This document shows, piece after piece, positions 16,842-25,364 of a DNA stretch of 63,942 nucleotides. The first letter of the stretch is position 1. Each line of letters begins with the position of its first letter. The notes below the pieces were generated by a model that saw only the letters and a list, made by a program, of their open reading frames with translations, was not told the origin of the DNA and did not search any database. Made by a program: the position numbers and the translations under genes. Location: NCBI GenBank assembly GCA_900543975.1, contig UQTI01000006.1, forward strand, positions 1 through 63,942. Direction: 5' to 3'. Source of the stretch: an uncultured Prevotella sp. Its GTDB lineage: Bacteria > Bacteroidota > Bacteroidia > Bacteroidales > Bacteroidaceae.

Positions 16842-17936
16842 TCAGCTTTCAAAGAGCCGTCTCATCGTCTCCATTTTCGCTTCTGTCTCGTTCCATTCAT
16901 CCTCTTCTTTGCTGTCGGCAAGCAGTCCGCCGCCAGCATAAAGCCACAGGTCGCGGCCCTCGAAGCGCATGCAACGGAGCGACACATAAAGACTCGTCTT
17001 GCCGTCTATGCCCATTGGTCCCGCAAAGCCGCTATAATAAGACCGTGGCATCTGCTCGTTGCTCATGATGAACCCGAAGGTTGGCTGCTTGGGCATGCCA
17101 CAGACAGCAGGTGTGGGGTGAAGGGCGTTGATGACACGCCCGATGCTCCGGTCGTCATTGATGCTGAAACTGAAGTCGGTGCGCAGGTGCACAAGGTCGC
17201 CAGCGCGTGTGGTGTAAGGGTCTGAAGAGGTCACGTTGTCTGAGAACTGTTCTATCTGCTCCTCAATATAATCGGCCACATATCTCTGCTCAAAGCGGTT
17301 CTTGTCGCTCCACCTTATGTTTTGTGCAGAGGTGCGGGCACCGGGAGTGTCGAAGTCGAGCATATCGTTGCCAAGCTTCATCGTTCCCGCCAACGCCATC
17401 GTGTGCCACTCCTGTCCGCTGCCTTGAAGCAGAATTTCAGGCGTAGCCATGAGCCATGTGCCGCAACGAGGAGTCTGCACAAGAGCCACAAACATGCGTG
17501 GGTAACGTCTGCAAGCGCAGAAGAACATCTCTTCAAGGTCTGCCTCGCGCTGCGCCACCATGTGCGAGCAGCGAGCCAACACGATCTTGCTGAACGTTCC
17601 GTTGGTGAGCTGTGCGTGGAAGTTGCGGAAATCTATGCCATAGCGTTGTCGCTCCAAAGCGCCATCCACCACCTGCGCGTCAAAAGTGTCAAGCGACAAA
17701 GAGCCTTGCGGCACCTCGCCCCAGTCTACCCTGTCAGGACGAATCACGATGACGTGGCGGTCTTCTGACGGCGCAAAGGGAGCCATCACAAAGCCTCTCT
17801 GCACCCCAAGCTCCTCGCACGACATCAACACGTCGGGCTGTCCGCCTATCTGTTCAAGCTTGCAGAAGCGTTGTTCATGCGGATAACGGAACAGAGCCTT
17901 GGCAACAGCCAGGCCCTCATCCTTTGCCTCAATCAT
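16842..17936 (-). CDS. menF: Isochorismate synthase
   Basis: This 364-residue chorismate-utilising enzyme converts chorismate to isochorismate. The C-terminal catalytic core shows SKIVLARCS (near 150), LVQTPRCGTWLMATPEILL, ALAGTMK (about 223), HPTPAVCGMP and YYSGFAGPMG (about 300-325), all hallmarks of the isochorismate/anthranilate synthase fold. The start at 17934-17936 is chosen because its ATG overlaps the TGA of the upstream thioesterase gene (ATGA) and follows AAGGAGG at ideal spacing; a longer frame starting at 18023 would overlap that gene by 91 bp. Confidence 0.93.
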   Translation of the reverse strand: MIEAKDEGLAVAKALFRYPHEQRFCKLEQIGGQPDVLMSCEELGVQRGFVMAPFAPSEDRHVIVIRPDRVDWGEVPQGSLSLDTFDAQVVDGALERQRYGIDFRNFHAQLTNGTFSKIVLARCSHMVAQREADLEEMFFCACRRYPRMFVALVQTPRCGTWLMATPEILLQGSGQEWHTMALAGTMKLGNDMLDFDTPGARTSAQNIRWSDKNRFEQRYVADYIEEQIEQFSDNVTSSDPYTTRAGDLVHLRTDFSFSINDDRSIGRVINALHPTPAVCGMPKQPTFGFIMSNEQMPRSYYSGFAGPMGIDGKTSLYVSLRCMRFEGRDLWLYAGGGLLADSKEEDEWNETEAKMETMRRLFES

Positions 17937-18352
17937 TTCTCCTCCTTGCCCTTCATTATAAAGTTGGTGACCTGTACCGACGACACGAGGTCCCCATTCT
18001 CGTTCTTTATCTCTATGTGCCACACATGCAGCGTCTTGCCACGGTGCAGCAGTCGGCCATAAGCCGTCACGGTGTCGCCCTCAAGCACAGCCTTGACATG
18101 CTCACCGCTCACGTTTATGCCCACGCATATCTTGCCTGGACACAACACCATAGACCCCACGCCAGCCACGTTCTCAGCCAGCGCGAGCGATGCTCCCCCG
18201 CTGAGAAAGCCAAACGGCTGTCTGTTGCGCTCATCCACCTTCATGCTTGCCACACACATGTCGGGTTCGGGTGTGGAAATAAAGTTCATTCCGAGGGTGT
18301 TTGAGAGACCGTCGCTGCGGCGCAGTTTTTCTTTTATTGTTTCTAAGTACAT
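17933..18352 (-). CDS. Hotdog-fold thioesterase, probable DHNA-CoA hydrolase
   Basis: This 139-residue PaaI/4HBT-type hotdog protein contains NRQPFGFLSGGASLALAE (about residues 42-60), where the G-x-x-x-GG...E pattern provides the catalytic site, and a conserved GINVSGEH core strand (about 77-84). Hotdog thioesterases hydrolyse acyl-CoA. It is the first gene of the men operon and overlaps menF by 4 bp (ATGA), so release of 1,4-dihydroxy-2-naphthoate from its CoA ester (MenI activity) is the likely role. The function rests on family plus context, not on a residue unique to MenI. Confidence 0.85.
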   Translation of the reverse strand: MYLETIKEKLRRSDGLSNTLGMNFISTPEPDMCVASMKVDERNRQPFGFLSGGASLALAENVAGVGSMVLCPGKICVGINVSGEHVKAVLEGDTVTAYGRLLHRGKTLHVWHIEIKNENGDLVSSVQVTNFIMKGKEEK

Positions 18353-18505
18353 TTTTCTTCGTCTTTTTCTTAATCAAGCAAAGCCTGTAGGCTCATGCTT
18401 ATTTAATTTTGGCTACTAAATTACAAAAAAATATGCAATCAGCATTATTTAGCCATGATTTTTATTTTTTAATTGGTTTTATTTCATGCAATCGTTTTTT
18501 TCCAT

Positions 18506-18513
18506 TACTTTTG
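18506..18513 (+). promoter_or_regulatory. Promoter -7 element of the glycosyltransferase gene
   Basis: TACTTTTG fits TAnnTTTG and lies 57 bp before the start codon at 18570. No clear -33 TTTG is seen at the usual spacing. Confidence 0.5.
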
Positions 18514-18569
18514 CAAGATAAGAACATTCACTCAGAACATAACTAACAAAAGACACATAAAATAAGGAT

Positions 18570-19325
18570 ATGATAAAGAGCGACTGCATTGTGATTATTC
18601 CGACCTATAACGAGAAGGAAAACATCGAGAAGATTATCCGCGCCGTGATGGGTTTGGAAAAAGCATTCAACATTTTGGTTATCGATGACGGATCGCCCGA
18701 CGGCACCGCCGACATCGTTAAGGGGCTGATGGCAGACGAGTTTAAGGACCGTCTGTTCATCATTGAGCGCAGCGGCAAGCTCGGCCTTGGCACAGCTTAT
18801 ATTGCAGGCTTCAAGTGGGCTCTGGAGCACGGCTACGACTACATCTTTGAGATGGATGCCGACTTCAGCCATGATCCCAACGACCTGCCACGCCTCTATG
18901 CTGCCTGTCACGACGAGGGTGCCGATGTGGCCATCGGCTCGCGCTATGTGAGCGGTGTCAACGTTGTCAACTGGCCCATCGGCCGCGTGCTCATGAGCTA
19001 TTTCGCTTCCAAGTATGTGCGCCTTGTCACGGGCTTCAGCGTTCACGACACCACAGCCGGCTTTAAGTGCTACAAGCGTCGCGTGCTCGAGACCATCCCT
19101 CTCGACAAGATTCGCTTCAAGGGCTATGCCTTCCAGATAGAGATGAAGTTTACGGCCTACAAGATTGGCTTTAAGATTAAAGAGGTGCCCGTCATCTTCG
19201 TCAACCGCCGCGAAGGCACAAGCAAGATGAGTGGCGGCATCTTCGGCGAGGCCTTCTTCGGCGTCATGCGTCTGCGCTGGGACGGATGGTTCCGCAAATA
19301 TCCAAAGATGCCGAAAGAGGCATAA
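18570..19325 (+). CDS. Polyprenol-phosphate mannosyltransferase-like GT2
   Basis: This 251-residue cytoplasmic-face glycosyltransferase resembles dolichol/polyprenol-phosphate mannose synthase (DPM1). VIIPTYNEKENI (about 8-19), VIDDGSPDGTA (about 38-48) and the metal-binding DADFSHDP (about 95-102) are GT2/DPM1 signatures; KLGLGTAYIAGF and TAGFKCYKRRVL are also typical. It lacks C-terminal membrane segments, so it is the soluble bacterial type. It would transfer a sugar, probably mannose, from GDP-sugar to undecaprenyl phosphate for glycan or protein O-glycosylation; the sugar is not determined. It is probably monocistronic, followed by a strong hairpin. Confidence 0.92.
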   Translation: MIKSDCIVIIPTYNEKENIEKIIRAVMGLEKAFNILVIDDGSPDGTADIVKGLMADEFKDRLFIIERSGKLGLGTAYIAGFKWALEHGYDYIFEMDADFSHDPNDLPRLYAACHDEGADVAIGSRYVSGVNVVNWPIGRVLMSYFASKYVRLVTGFSVHDTTAGFKCYKRRVLETIPLDKIRFKGYAFQIEMKFTAYKIGFKIKEVPVIFVNRREGTSKMSGGIFGEAFFGVMRLRWDGWFRKYPKMPKEA

Positions 19326-19332
19326 ATCAAAC

Positions 19333-19392
19333 AACGCGGCTTTAAAGCGTAACCATAGTCCTTACTTGCTGTTTACGCTATAAAGCCGCGTT
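19333..19392 (+). terminator. Long hairpin after the glycosyltransferase gene
   Basis: AACGCGGCTTTAAAGCGTAA (19333-19352) pairs with TTACGCTATAAAGCCGCGTT (19373-19392) at 19 of 20 positions, 8 bp after the stop codon. No T-run follows, so it may stabilise the mRNA 3' end as much as terminate. Confidence 0.65.
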
Positions 19393-19472
19393 CTCAAATT
19401 AAGGAAACCCCGTTCTCGCATTGAGAAAACCCCGTTCTCTAATTAAGAAAGCCGCGTTCTCGCATAAAAAAG
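19386..19472. repeat. Degenerate 22-23 bp tandem repeat, 4 units
   Basis: CGTTCTC followed by ATTAAG/ATTGAG and AAAC/AAGC recurs four times (CCGCGTTCTC, CCCGTTCTC, CCCGTTCTC, CGCGTTCTC). It begins in the right arm of the preceding hairpin, suggesting the array grew from it. Confidence 0.75.
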
Positions 19473-19534
19473 GGAAAAGCTCAAAGAAAAACAATCATTT
19501 TCACATAAGAGCGGTTCTAAAAACCTAAACAAAT

Positions 19535-22500
19535 ATGATGGGCAACCACACATATCGTTTTTTTCTTATCGTTGTCCTTGTTCTAACGATAACGTGCTTG
19601 AGCCATGCCACGACAAGCTCTAATCACAACTTTCCGGGCTGCAGCCATAACCTGTCAAGCTTTGCACAGGCCCTATCTGCCGACACGGTAAAGACAAAGG
19701 AGCAGGAACAGCATCAAAAAGAGGCAAGAAAAGCGAAAGAGCAACATCAAGAAGAGGCAAAGAAAGCAAAGAAGCAACGCATGGTGTATCTGCAAGGCAC
19801 GTCCAAAGACTCGTTCACGAAGGCCATGCTGCAAGCACACATAACGGTTATGGATGCCGACAGCGCCGTGATAGACACCACAACAGCTTGGCGGTGGGAC
19901 AACGAGGGCGGATGGTATATGCAAGTGCCAGCCCGCGCAGGCATGCTCATCATCAAAGGCGAGTGTGACGGCTATGAGACAAGCTTTCTCAACTTCAACA
20001 TCCGAAGCATTGGGCGCAACAGTTCGTTCAAGGTGCCACCCTTGTTGCTGAAAAAGAAACTTAACGAAGACATCTATAAAGATGTAGACCTCGATGGCGT
20101 GGTCGTAACGGGCACGAAAATAAAGATGACCTACCGCGGCGACACCATCGTCTACAACGCCTCTGCCTTCAATCTGCCCGATGGGTCAATGCTCGACGCC
20201 CTCATTCGCCAGATGCCGGGTGCCGAACTGAAAAGCAACGGCGACATCTACATCAACGGCAAGAAGCTCGACTATCTGCTTCTCAACGGCAAAGACTTCT
20301 TTAAGGGCAAAAACAAGGTGATGCTCGACAACCTGCCCTACTACACCTTGAAGGAGCTAAAGGTCTACAACAAACAGACAGACAAGAGCGAGATGTTGGG
20401 AGAGAATGTAGAGAAGAAAGACTATGTCATGGACGTGAGCCTCAAGCGCCAGTATAACCGCGGACTGATGGCCAACGCCGAAGTTGCGGGCGGCACAAAG
20501 GAGCGATGGATGGCACGACTGTTCTCTCTCTATTTTGACGACCACACACGTCTGTCGCTCTTTGCCAACGCCAACAACGTGAACGAGACACAGACGCCAG
20601 GCACTGAAGGCGACTGGCAGCCATCAAACAGTCCGCAGGGGCAGACCACCACACGCCTTGTAGGTCTGCATCTCGACACAGAAGACAAGAACAAGGTGGT
20701 GACCGACAACATCGATGCCACCGCCACATGGACCGATGCCTTGGACGAGATGCACTCGGCAAGCGAGTCGTTCGCATCGGGCGGCAACATCTTCAGACGC
20801 TCCATGAGCCTTAACCGACAGAAAGATTTCAGGGCAAGCCTGCAAAACAACATGCGCTTGAGAACAGGAAATATAGGCATGACATCATGGACATCGCTCG
20901 ACTACAGCAACAGCCGCAACAACGCCAACAGCCGCAAAGCAACCTACGACAACGACCCGTCACGGTTTGGAAGCATAAAAGAGGTGCTCGACTCCACATT
21001 CTTTGCCGACACCAACCCTCTGTTCTCCATGCTTACCAACCGTTCACAGAGCATATCGCTGGACCGCTACCGCTCGTTCAGCGCCAGCCAAGACACATGG
21101 GCTTTTTACAAGTTGCCATGGGGCGACCGCTTAGAGATAAACATAAACGGCACATACAGTCTGGCAAAACCAAGCGACAGCCACACCATGACACGCAACG
21201 ACTATATGAAGACCGGTGAGAGCGACACACGCAACGTCTATTCCGACCGCCACAACAACACCTATTCTTACAACGCCGCCTTAAGCTATTCGTTGACCCT
21301 CCCCGTAGGCCTCTACATCAAGCTTCAAGGAGGCTACAAGCAGTCGCTCTCTACAAGCAACAATCTCAACTATCGTCTCGACCGCTTCGGCGGACGATGG
21401 ACAGACCTTGCCACAAGCATGCTCCATGAGCTGCCGTCAACACGCGACTCGATGCTTCTTGCCCTCGATTTCGACAACAGCATCCACCATGCCGACCTCA
21501 AACGCTCATACACCACGCAAGCCGTGCTCAACTTCAACAACAGGAGCAACACGCTGTTTGCGAGCATGCTCCTGCCGTTGAGATGGCAGCACGAGCGCCT
21601 CAGCTATCAGCAGGCCGCTCTCGACACGGTAGCCACACGCCGCAACGTGCTGTTCATGCCAGGCATCAGCGTGTTCTGCAACAAAGAAAAGGTGCAATAT
21701 AGCGCTGCGCTGTTCCTTTCGTCCACGCTGCCGCCGATGACCTCCCTCATGCCCGTGAGCAACGACCTCAACCCGTTGGCTGTGCGCATAAGTAACCCCG
21801 GCCTCAAGCGCACGGACAACATGAGCTTCAATGGCGACATCAGCTTCAACCAGAAGCGACATCAGCAAAACATATCGTTTGGCTTCGATGCAAACATAAG
21901 CCGCAACAGCTTAGGCACACGCACCACCTATAACCGTGCAACGGGAGGCTACACCTACATGTCGGACAATGTGAAAGACGGCAACTGGTCTGTGAACGCA
22001 CGCAACGGCTTCACGCGCACCCTCGACAAGGCCGACCGTCTGACCATCGATAACCGATTGTCATACAACTACAGCCGCAGCACCGATTTCGACATCGCCT
22101 ACGACGAGACATCAACAGCGTTGAGCCGCGTCAACACGTCGCTGCTCGGCGAGAAGCTGTTGCTCACCTACCGCAAGGGCAATTTCAGCGCCTCATGCAG
22201 CGGCAACCTGTCATGGCGCCACAGCACAGGCGACCGCGACAACTTTGAGACCATCAACACCTTCGATTTTTCTTATGGCATGACGCTCTCCTGTCGCCTG
22301 CCTCTGTCTGTCACCCTCGCCACCGACCTACGCCAATACAGCCGTCGTGGCTACGGCGAAAGCTCCATAAACACCGACAACCTGGTGTGGAACGCCTCGC
22401 TCACCCGCACCTTCGGCAAGGGCAAATGGGTCCTCAAAGCCGAGGCTTTCGACCTCTTGCATCAGCTCTCCAACACCACCTACGCCGTCAACGCGCAGGG

Positions 22501-22591
22501 ACGTACCGAGGTGTGGCGCAACACCATACCGAGCTACGCCATGCTCCATCTGGCGTATAAGTGGAGCAAGATGCCAAAGGGCAAGAAATAA
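19535..22591 (+). CDS. TonB-receptor-like outer-membrane beta-barrel protein
   Basis: This 1018-residue protein has a signal peptide (about 1-26), then a K/E/Q-rich segment (about 48-82, EARKAKEQHQEEAKKAKKQR) unusual for the family. A carboxypeptidase-like regulatory beta domain (about 83-170) follows, then a plug-like domain (DGVVVTGTKIKMTYRGD, LDALIRQMPGAELK, about 190-290) and a long beta-barrel to the C terminus (HLAYKW). This architecture is common in Bacteroidetes outer-membrane proteins that resemble TonB-dependent receptors but lack a SusD partner. Its cargo is unknown. No neighbouring gene suggests one. It appears to be transcribed alone. Confidence 0.85.
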   Translation: MMGNHTYRFFLIVVLVLTITCLSHATTSSNHNFPGCSHNLSSFAQALSADTVKTKEQEQHQKEARKAKEQHQEEAKKAKKQRMVYLQGTSKDSFTKAMLQAHITVMDADSAVIDTTTAWRWDNEGGWYMQVPARAGMLIIKGECDGYETSFLNFNIRSIGRNSSFKVPPLLLKKKLNEDIYKDVDLDGVVVTGTKIKMTYRGDTIVYNASAFNLPDGSMLDALIRQMPGAELKSNGDIYINGKKLDYLLLNGKDFFKGKNKVMLDNLPYYTLKELKVYNKQTDKSEMLGENVEKKDYVMDVSLKRQYNRGLMANAEVAGGTKERWMARLFSLYFDDHTRLSLFANANNVNETQTPGTEGDWQPSNSPQGQTTTRLVGLHLDTEDKNKVVTDNIDATATWTDALDEMHSASESFASGGNIFRRSMSLNRQKDFRASLQNNMRLRTGNIGMTSWTSLDYSNSRNNANSRKATYDNDPSRFGSIKEVLDSTFFADTNPLFSMLTNRSQSISLDRYRSFSASQDTWAFYKLPWGDRLEININGTYSLAKPSDSHTMTRNDYMKTGESDTRNVYSDRHNNTYSYNAALSYSLTLPVGLYIKLQGGYKQSLSTSNNLNYRLDRFGGRWTDLATSMLHELPSTRDSMLLALDFDNSIHHADLKRSYTTQAVLNFNNRSNTLFASMLLPLRWQHERLSYQQAALDTVATRRNVLFMPGISVFCNKEKVQYSAALFLSSTLPPMTSLMPVSNDLNPLAVRISNPGLKRTDNMSFNGDISFNQKRHQQNISFGFDANISRNSLGTRTTYNRATGGYTYMSDNVKDGNWSVNARNGFTRTLDKADRLTIDNRLSYNYSRSTDFDIAYDETSTALSRVNTSLLGEKLLLTYRKGNFSASCSGNLSWRHSTGDRDNFETINTFDFSYGMTLSCRLPLSVTLATDLRQYSRRGYGESSINTDNLVWNASLTRTFGKGKWVLKAEAFDLLHQLSNTTYAVNAQGRTEVWRNTIPSYAMLHLAYKWSKMPKGKK

Positions 22592-22627
22592 AATTGTAAA
22601 AAACAGCGTCTCTTCTGTTTTTTTATG

Positions 22628-22666
22628 TAACTTTGTGGCAAACATTAAAACTTTGTGGCAAACATT
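22628..22666 (+). promoter_or_regulatory. Promoter and direct-repeat operator of the DUF3791/DUF3990 cassette
   Basis: TAACTTTG (22628-22635) fits the -7 consensus. AACTTTGTGGCAAACATT occurs exactly at 22629-22646 and again at 22649-22666 (20-bp period), covering the -7 element and the start of the leader, right before the first gene (22674). Such placement is what one expects of an autoregulatory operator of a toxin-antitoxin cassette (inference). Confidence 0.5.
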
Positions 22667-22673
22667 TAATAGA

Positions 22674-22880
22674 ATGAATAAAATAAGATACATTAATTTG
22701 TGCATCACCGAGTTTGCAAAAAAATTCGGAATGCCAGCCGATATTGCCTTCAACTATTTGAAGCAATATCAAGCTCTTGCTTTTCTTGACAAGTGTTATG
22801 AGGCAGAGCACCAATTATCCTTGGCAGACGCACTTAAAGACATGCAGATGTATTGCCGCAAACATGGAGGAACAATATGA
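22674..22880 (+). CDS. DUF3791-family small protein (possible antitoxin)
   Basis: This 68-residue protein begins MNKIRYINLCITEFAKKF; the ATG at 22674 is chosen because an upstream in-frame ATG at 22635 lies inside the promoter. The pattern (hydrophobic helix, GMPADIAFNYL, then a long helical C terminus with DKCYEAEHQLSLADALKDM) fits my recollection of DUF3791. It overlaps the next gene by 4 bp. The segment 22.6-23.6 kb is visibly AT-richer than its neighbours, suggesting horizontal acquisition. The antitoxin role is an inference from size, order and coupling to a DUF3990 gene. Confidence 0.7.
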   Translation: MNKIRYINLCITEFAKKFGMPADIAFNYLKQYQALAFLDKCYEAEHQLSLADALKDMQMYCRKHGGTI

Positions 22881-23353
22881 TGAAACTATACCACGGAACC
22901 AATATTGATTTTTCTGAAATCGATTTCAGCAAATGTAAACCAAACAAAGACTTTGGCCAAGGGTTTTATCTAACCGACATCAAAAAGCAAGCTCTTGAGA
23001 TGGCTGTGAGACGTTGTAATTTTGAACAATCGGGCGCTCCTATTGTACAAGAATACGAATTTGACGAGACCGTTCTTCATGACGGTTCTTTGAAGATAAA
23101 AATATTTGACGGCGTTTGCCCTGAATGGGCGGAATTTATTCTAAAAAACAGGACATCAAGAAAAAAAATCACACACAGCTATGATGTTGTGGTTGGACCC
23201 GTTGCTGACGATGGTGTGGTTTACCAACTCAACCTCTACCAACAACATTTCATTACAATAGAACAGCTTGTCAAAGGTTTGGAATACAGAAAGCTGAACA
23301 ACCAATATTTCTTTGGCACAAAAAGAGCAATTTCTAAACTAAAGCGCTTATGA
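22877..23353 (+). CDS. DUF3990-family protein, PARP/ART-like (possible toxin)
   Basis: From the ATG at 22877 (after GGAGG at 22866-22870 and overlapping the upstream TGA) the protein has 158 residues. KLYHGTN (H6) and DFGQGFYLTD (Y31) mirror the first two motifs of diphtheria-toxin/PARP-like ADP-ribosyltransferases (HG[TS]...FG.G.Y...D); the region near NNQYFFGTKRAI at the C terminus may be the third motif, though a catalytic glutamate is not obvious. DUF3990 is, to my knowledge, uncharacterised and assigned to the ART fold. With small partners on both sides it could be a toxin that modifies a host or phage target. Function is inferred. Confidence 0.75.
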   Translation: MMKLYHGTNIDFSEIDFSKCKPNKDFGQGFYLTDIKKQALEMAVRRCNFEQSGAPIVQEYEFDETVLHDGSLKIKIFDGVCPEWAEFILKNRTSRKKITHSYDVVVGPVADDGVVYQLNLYQQHFITIEQLVKGLEYRKLNNQYFFGTKRAISKLKRL

Positions 23354-23562
23354 AACTAAAAAAGAGTCAAATACAATTCATTATAAATTGTGACGTTGAA
23401 GAACTTGTCAATTTTTTAAAAGAAGATTATAAGATGAATATTATTGATGCCTTTGACAAAGTTTACAATTCACAATTGTACAAAAAGCTAATAGATACGC
23501 GCAACGGGCTATACATTCAAAGTCCACGTTATCAGTATGAATTTCTAAAAGAAGAGATTTGA
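23350..23562 (+). CDS. Small DUF3791-like protein (third gene of the cassette)
   Basis: This 70-residue protein overlaps the DUF3990 gene by 4 bp (ATGA). MKLKKSQIQFIINCDVEELV followed by a helix and FDKVYNSQLYKKLID resembles DUF3791 more than anything else I know, so the cassette may have two related small partners around one ART-like gene. It is rich in Lys, Asn and Ile with AT-rich codons. A transcription terminator follows at 23599-23639. Confidence 0.6.
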   Translation: MKLKKSQIQFIINCDVEELVNFLKEDYKMNIIDAFDKVYNSQLYKKLIDTRNGLYIQSPRYQYEFLKEEI

Positions 23563-23598
23563 ATTAAAATTTCAATCTTCAATTGTTCTATAAAACAC

Positions 23599-23639
23599 AA
23601 AAGGATGAGGTATGCCGAAGAGCAAGCCTCATCCTTTTT
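23599..23639. terminator. Bidirectional terminator between convergent genes
   Basis: AAAAGGATGAGG (23599-23610) pairs with CCTCATCCTTTTT (23627-23639). A-run and T-run on the two sides allow use on both strands, between the DUF cassette and the convergent FAD oxidoreductase. Confidence 0.85.
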
Positions 23640-23662
23640 GCGTTGTTTCACCGTTTTTGTTT

Positions 23663-25240
23663 TTACGCCAAAGCCTCGACATACTGAGCGCACATCTCAG
23701 CGCAACGCTCGCCATCCACACCTGCCGACACGATGCCGCCAGCATAGCCGGCGCCCTCGCCACAGGGGAACAGTCCTTGCACGGTGACATGCTGCAACGT
23801 TGCAGGGTCACGCACAATGCGCACAGGCGATGATGTGCGCGTCTCGGTGGCAATGAGCACCGCCTCGTTGGTGAGGAAGCCGTGGCTCATCTTGCCAAAC
23901 TTCTTGAAACCTTCTTGCAGACGCTTGGCCACAAACGGCGGCATCCAGAAATGAAGAGGCGAAGAGATCAGTCCTGGAGCATAGCTGCTCTTAGGCAGGT
24001 CATAACTCAAGCGGTTGTTCACAAAGTCGGCCATGCGCTGCGCAGGAGCCGTCTGCTTCATGTTGCCCTGCTGCCAGCAGTCGCGCTCAAGCTTCTCTTG
24101 GAAATGCATCATACACAAAGGATCGCTGCTGTCGCCACCGACATCATCGGGATGCAGCTCCACCACCATGCCGCTGTTGCTCCACTGCGTGCCGCGGTTG
24201 CTGGGACTCATGCCGTTCACCACCAGCTGTTGCGGTCCTGTGGCAGCAGGAATGACGAAGCCACCGGGACACATGCAGAACGAGTAGACACCACGCTCCT
24301 CCACCTGCGTTACAAAGCTATACTCGGCAGCAGGCAGATACTTGCCCCTACCCTCGCGGTTGTGATATTGAATCTGGTCGATGAGCTGCGACGGATGCTC
24401 CAGACGCACACCCACGGCAATGCCCTTAGCCTCGATATGTATGTTGCTCTCAACGAGCAGACGGTACACGTCGCGAGCCGAATGGCCCGTAGCAAGAATG
24501 ACGGGTCCGTGAAAAGTCAGTTCACCGCCTGTCTTCAGGTCTACAGCCTCAACCCCCATCACGCGCTCACCTTCCACCACAAGACGCGTCATCTTGGTTT
24601 GGAAATGCACCTCGCCGCCACATTTTATGATGGTGTTGCGCATGTTCTCAATGACGCGCGGCAGCTTGTCGGTACCGATATGCGGATGAGCATCTGCAAG
24701 GATAGAAGTGCTTGCTCCGTGCTGGCAGAACACATTGAGAATTTTGTTCACGTTGCCTCGCTTCTTTGAGCGAGTGTAGAGCTTACCGTCCGAGTAGGCC
24801 CCCGCGCCACCCTCGCCAAAGCAGTAGTTGCTCTCAGGATCGACCTTCTGCGTCTTCGTTATCTGCGCGAGATCCATCTTTCTCTCGCGCACATCCTTTC
24901 CGCGCTCCAGCACAACGGGGCGCAGTCCGAGCTCAATGAGTCGTAGCGAAGCGAAGAGTCCGCCAGGACCTTCACCCACCACCACAACCTGCGGTCTGCC
25001 CTCCACGTTCTGATATTCGGTATGTTCATACTCGTCATCTTGCGGTACCTCGTTAATGTACACCCTAATCTTCAGGTTCACGAAGATCGTTCGCTGTCGC
25101 GCGTCGATGCTCTTCTTCAGCACGCGCACGCTGTTTATGGTTCGTTGGTCAATGCCCTGTTCCTCGGCAAGATAACGTTTTATCGCATTTTCGCTTGCTG
25201 CAACAACAGGAAGCACTCTTATTTGATATTCTTTTGTCAT
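23663..25240 (-). CDS. FAD-dependent oxidoreductase (COG2509 type)
   Basis: This 525-residue cytoplasmic flavoprotein has an N-terminal domain of about 95 residues, then the FAD-binding Rossmann motif VVVGEGPGGLFASLRLIELG (about 99-118), a conserved FGEGGAGAYSDGKLYTRSK region (about 154-172), and a PCGEGAGYAGGI-type C-terminal FAD motif (about 497). This is the uncharacterised FAD-dependent dehydrogenase family. Substrate and electron acceptor are unknown. It is divergent from thrA, with promoters about 50 bp apart. The N-terminal extension with IDARQRTIFVNL is usual for the family. Confidence 0.85.
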   Translation of the reverse strand: MTKEYQIRVLPVVAASENAIKRYLAEEQGIDQRTINSVRVLKKSIDARQRTIFVNLKIRVYINEVPQDDEYEHTEYQNVEGRPQVVVVGEGPGGLFASLRLIELGLRPVVLERGKDVRERKMDLAQITKTQKVDPESNYCFGEGGAGAYSDGKLYTRSKKRGNVNKILNVFCQHGASTSILADAHPHIGTDKLPRVIENMRNTIIKCGGEVHFQTKMTRLVVEGERVMGVEAVDLKTGGELTFHGPVILATGHSARDVYRLLVESNIHIEAKGIAVGVRLEHPSQLIDQIQYHNREGRGKYLPAAEYSFVTQVEERGVYSFCMCPGGFVIPAATGPQQLVVNGMSPSNRGTQWSNSGMVVELHPDDVGGDSSDPLCMMHFQEKLERDCWQQGNMKQTAPAQRMADFVNNRLSYDLPKSSYAPGLISSPLHFWMPPFVAKRLQEGFKKFGKMSHGFLTNEAVLIATETRTSSPVRIVRDPATLQHVTVQGLFPCGEGAGYAGGIVSAGVDGERCAEMCAQYVEALA

Positions 25241-25300
25241 TTCGTAAGAAATAAAGGTTAAACACCTGGTCTTTTAACACGAAAGGTTAAAAATGTGCTA

Positions 25301-25308
25301 CAAATTTA
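25301..25308 (-). promoter_or_regulatory. -7 element of the FAD oxidoreductase gene
   Basis: The minus strand reads TAAATTTG, giving a leader of about 55 nt. No -33 element is seen at the right spacing. Confidence 0.5.
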
Positions 25309-25328
25309 CACATTTTTCGCCAATAATG

Positions 25329-25358
25329 TTGTAGAAAAGCAAAATCTTTGTAAATTTG
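25329..25358 (+). promoter_or_regulatory. Threonine operon promoter
   Basis: TTG (25329-25331), 19 bp, TAAATTTG (25351-25358). Transcription from about 25365 gives a long leader of about 180 nt before thrA. Confidence 0.7.
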
Positions 25359-25364
25359 CGGCGT

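Noticed and set aside
17937..18023. Upstream start of menF
   Set aside because: It would overlap the thioesterase gene by 91 bp, while the ATG at 17936 has AAGGAGG and an ATGA overlap.
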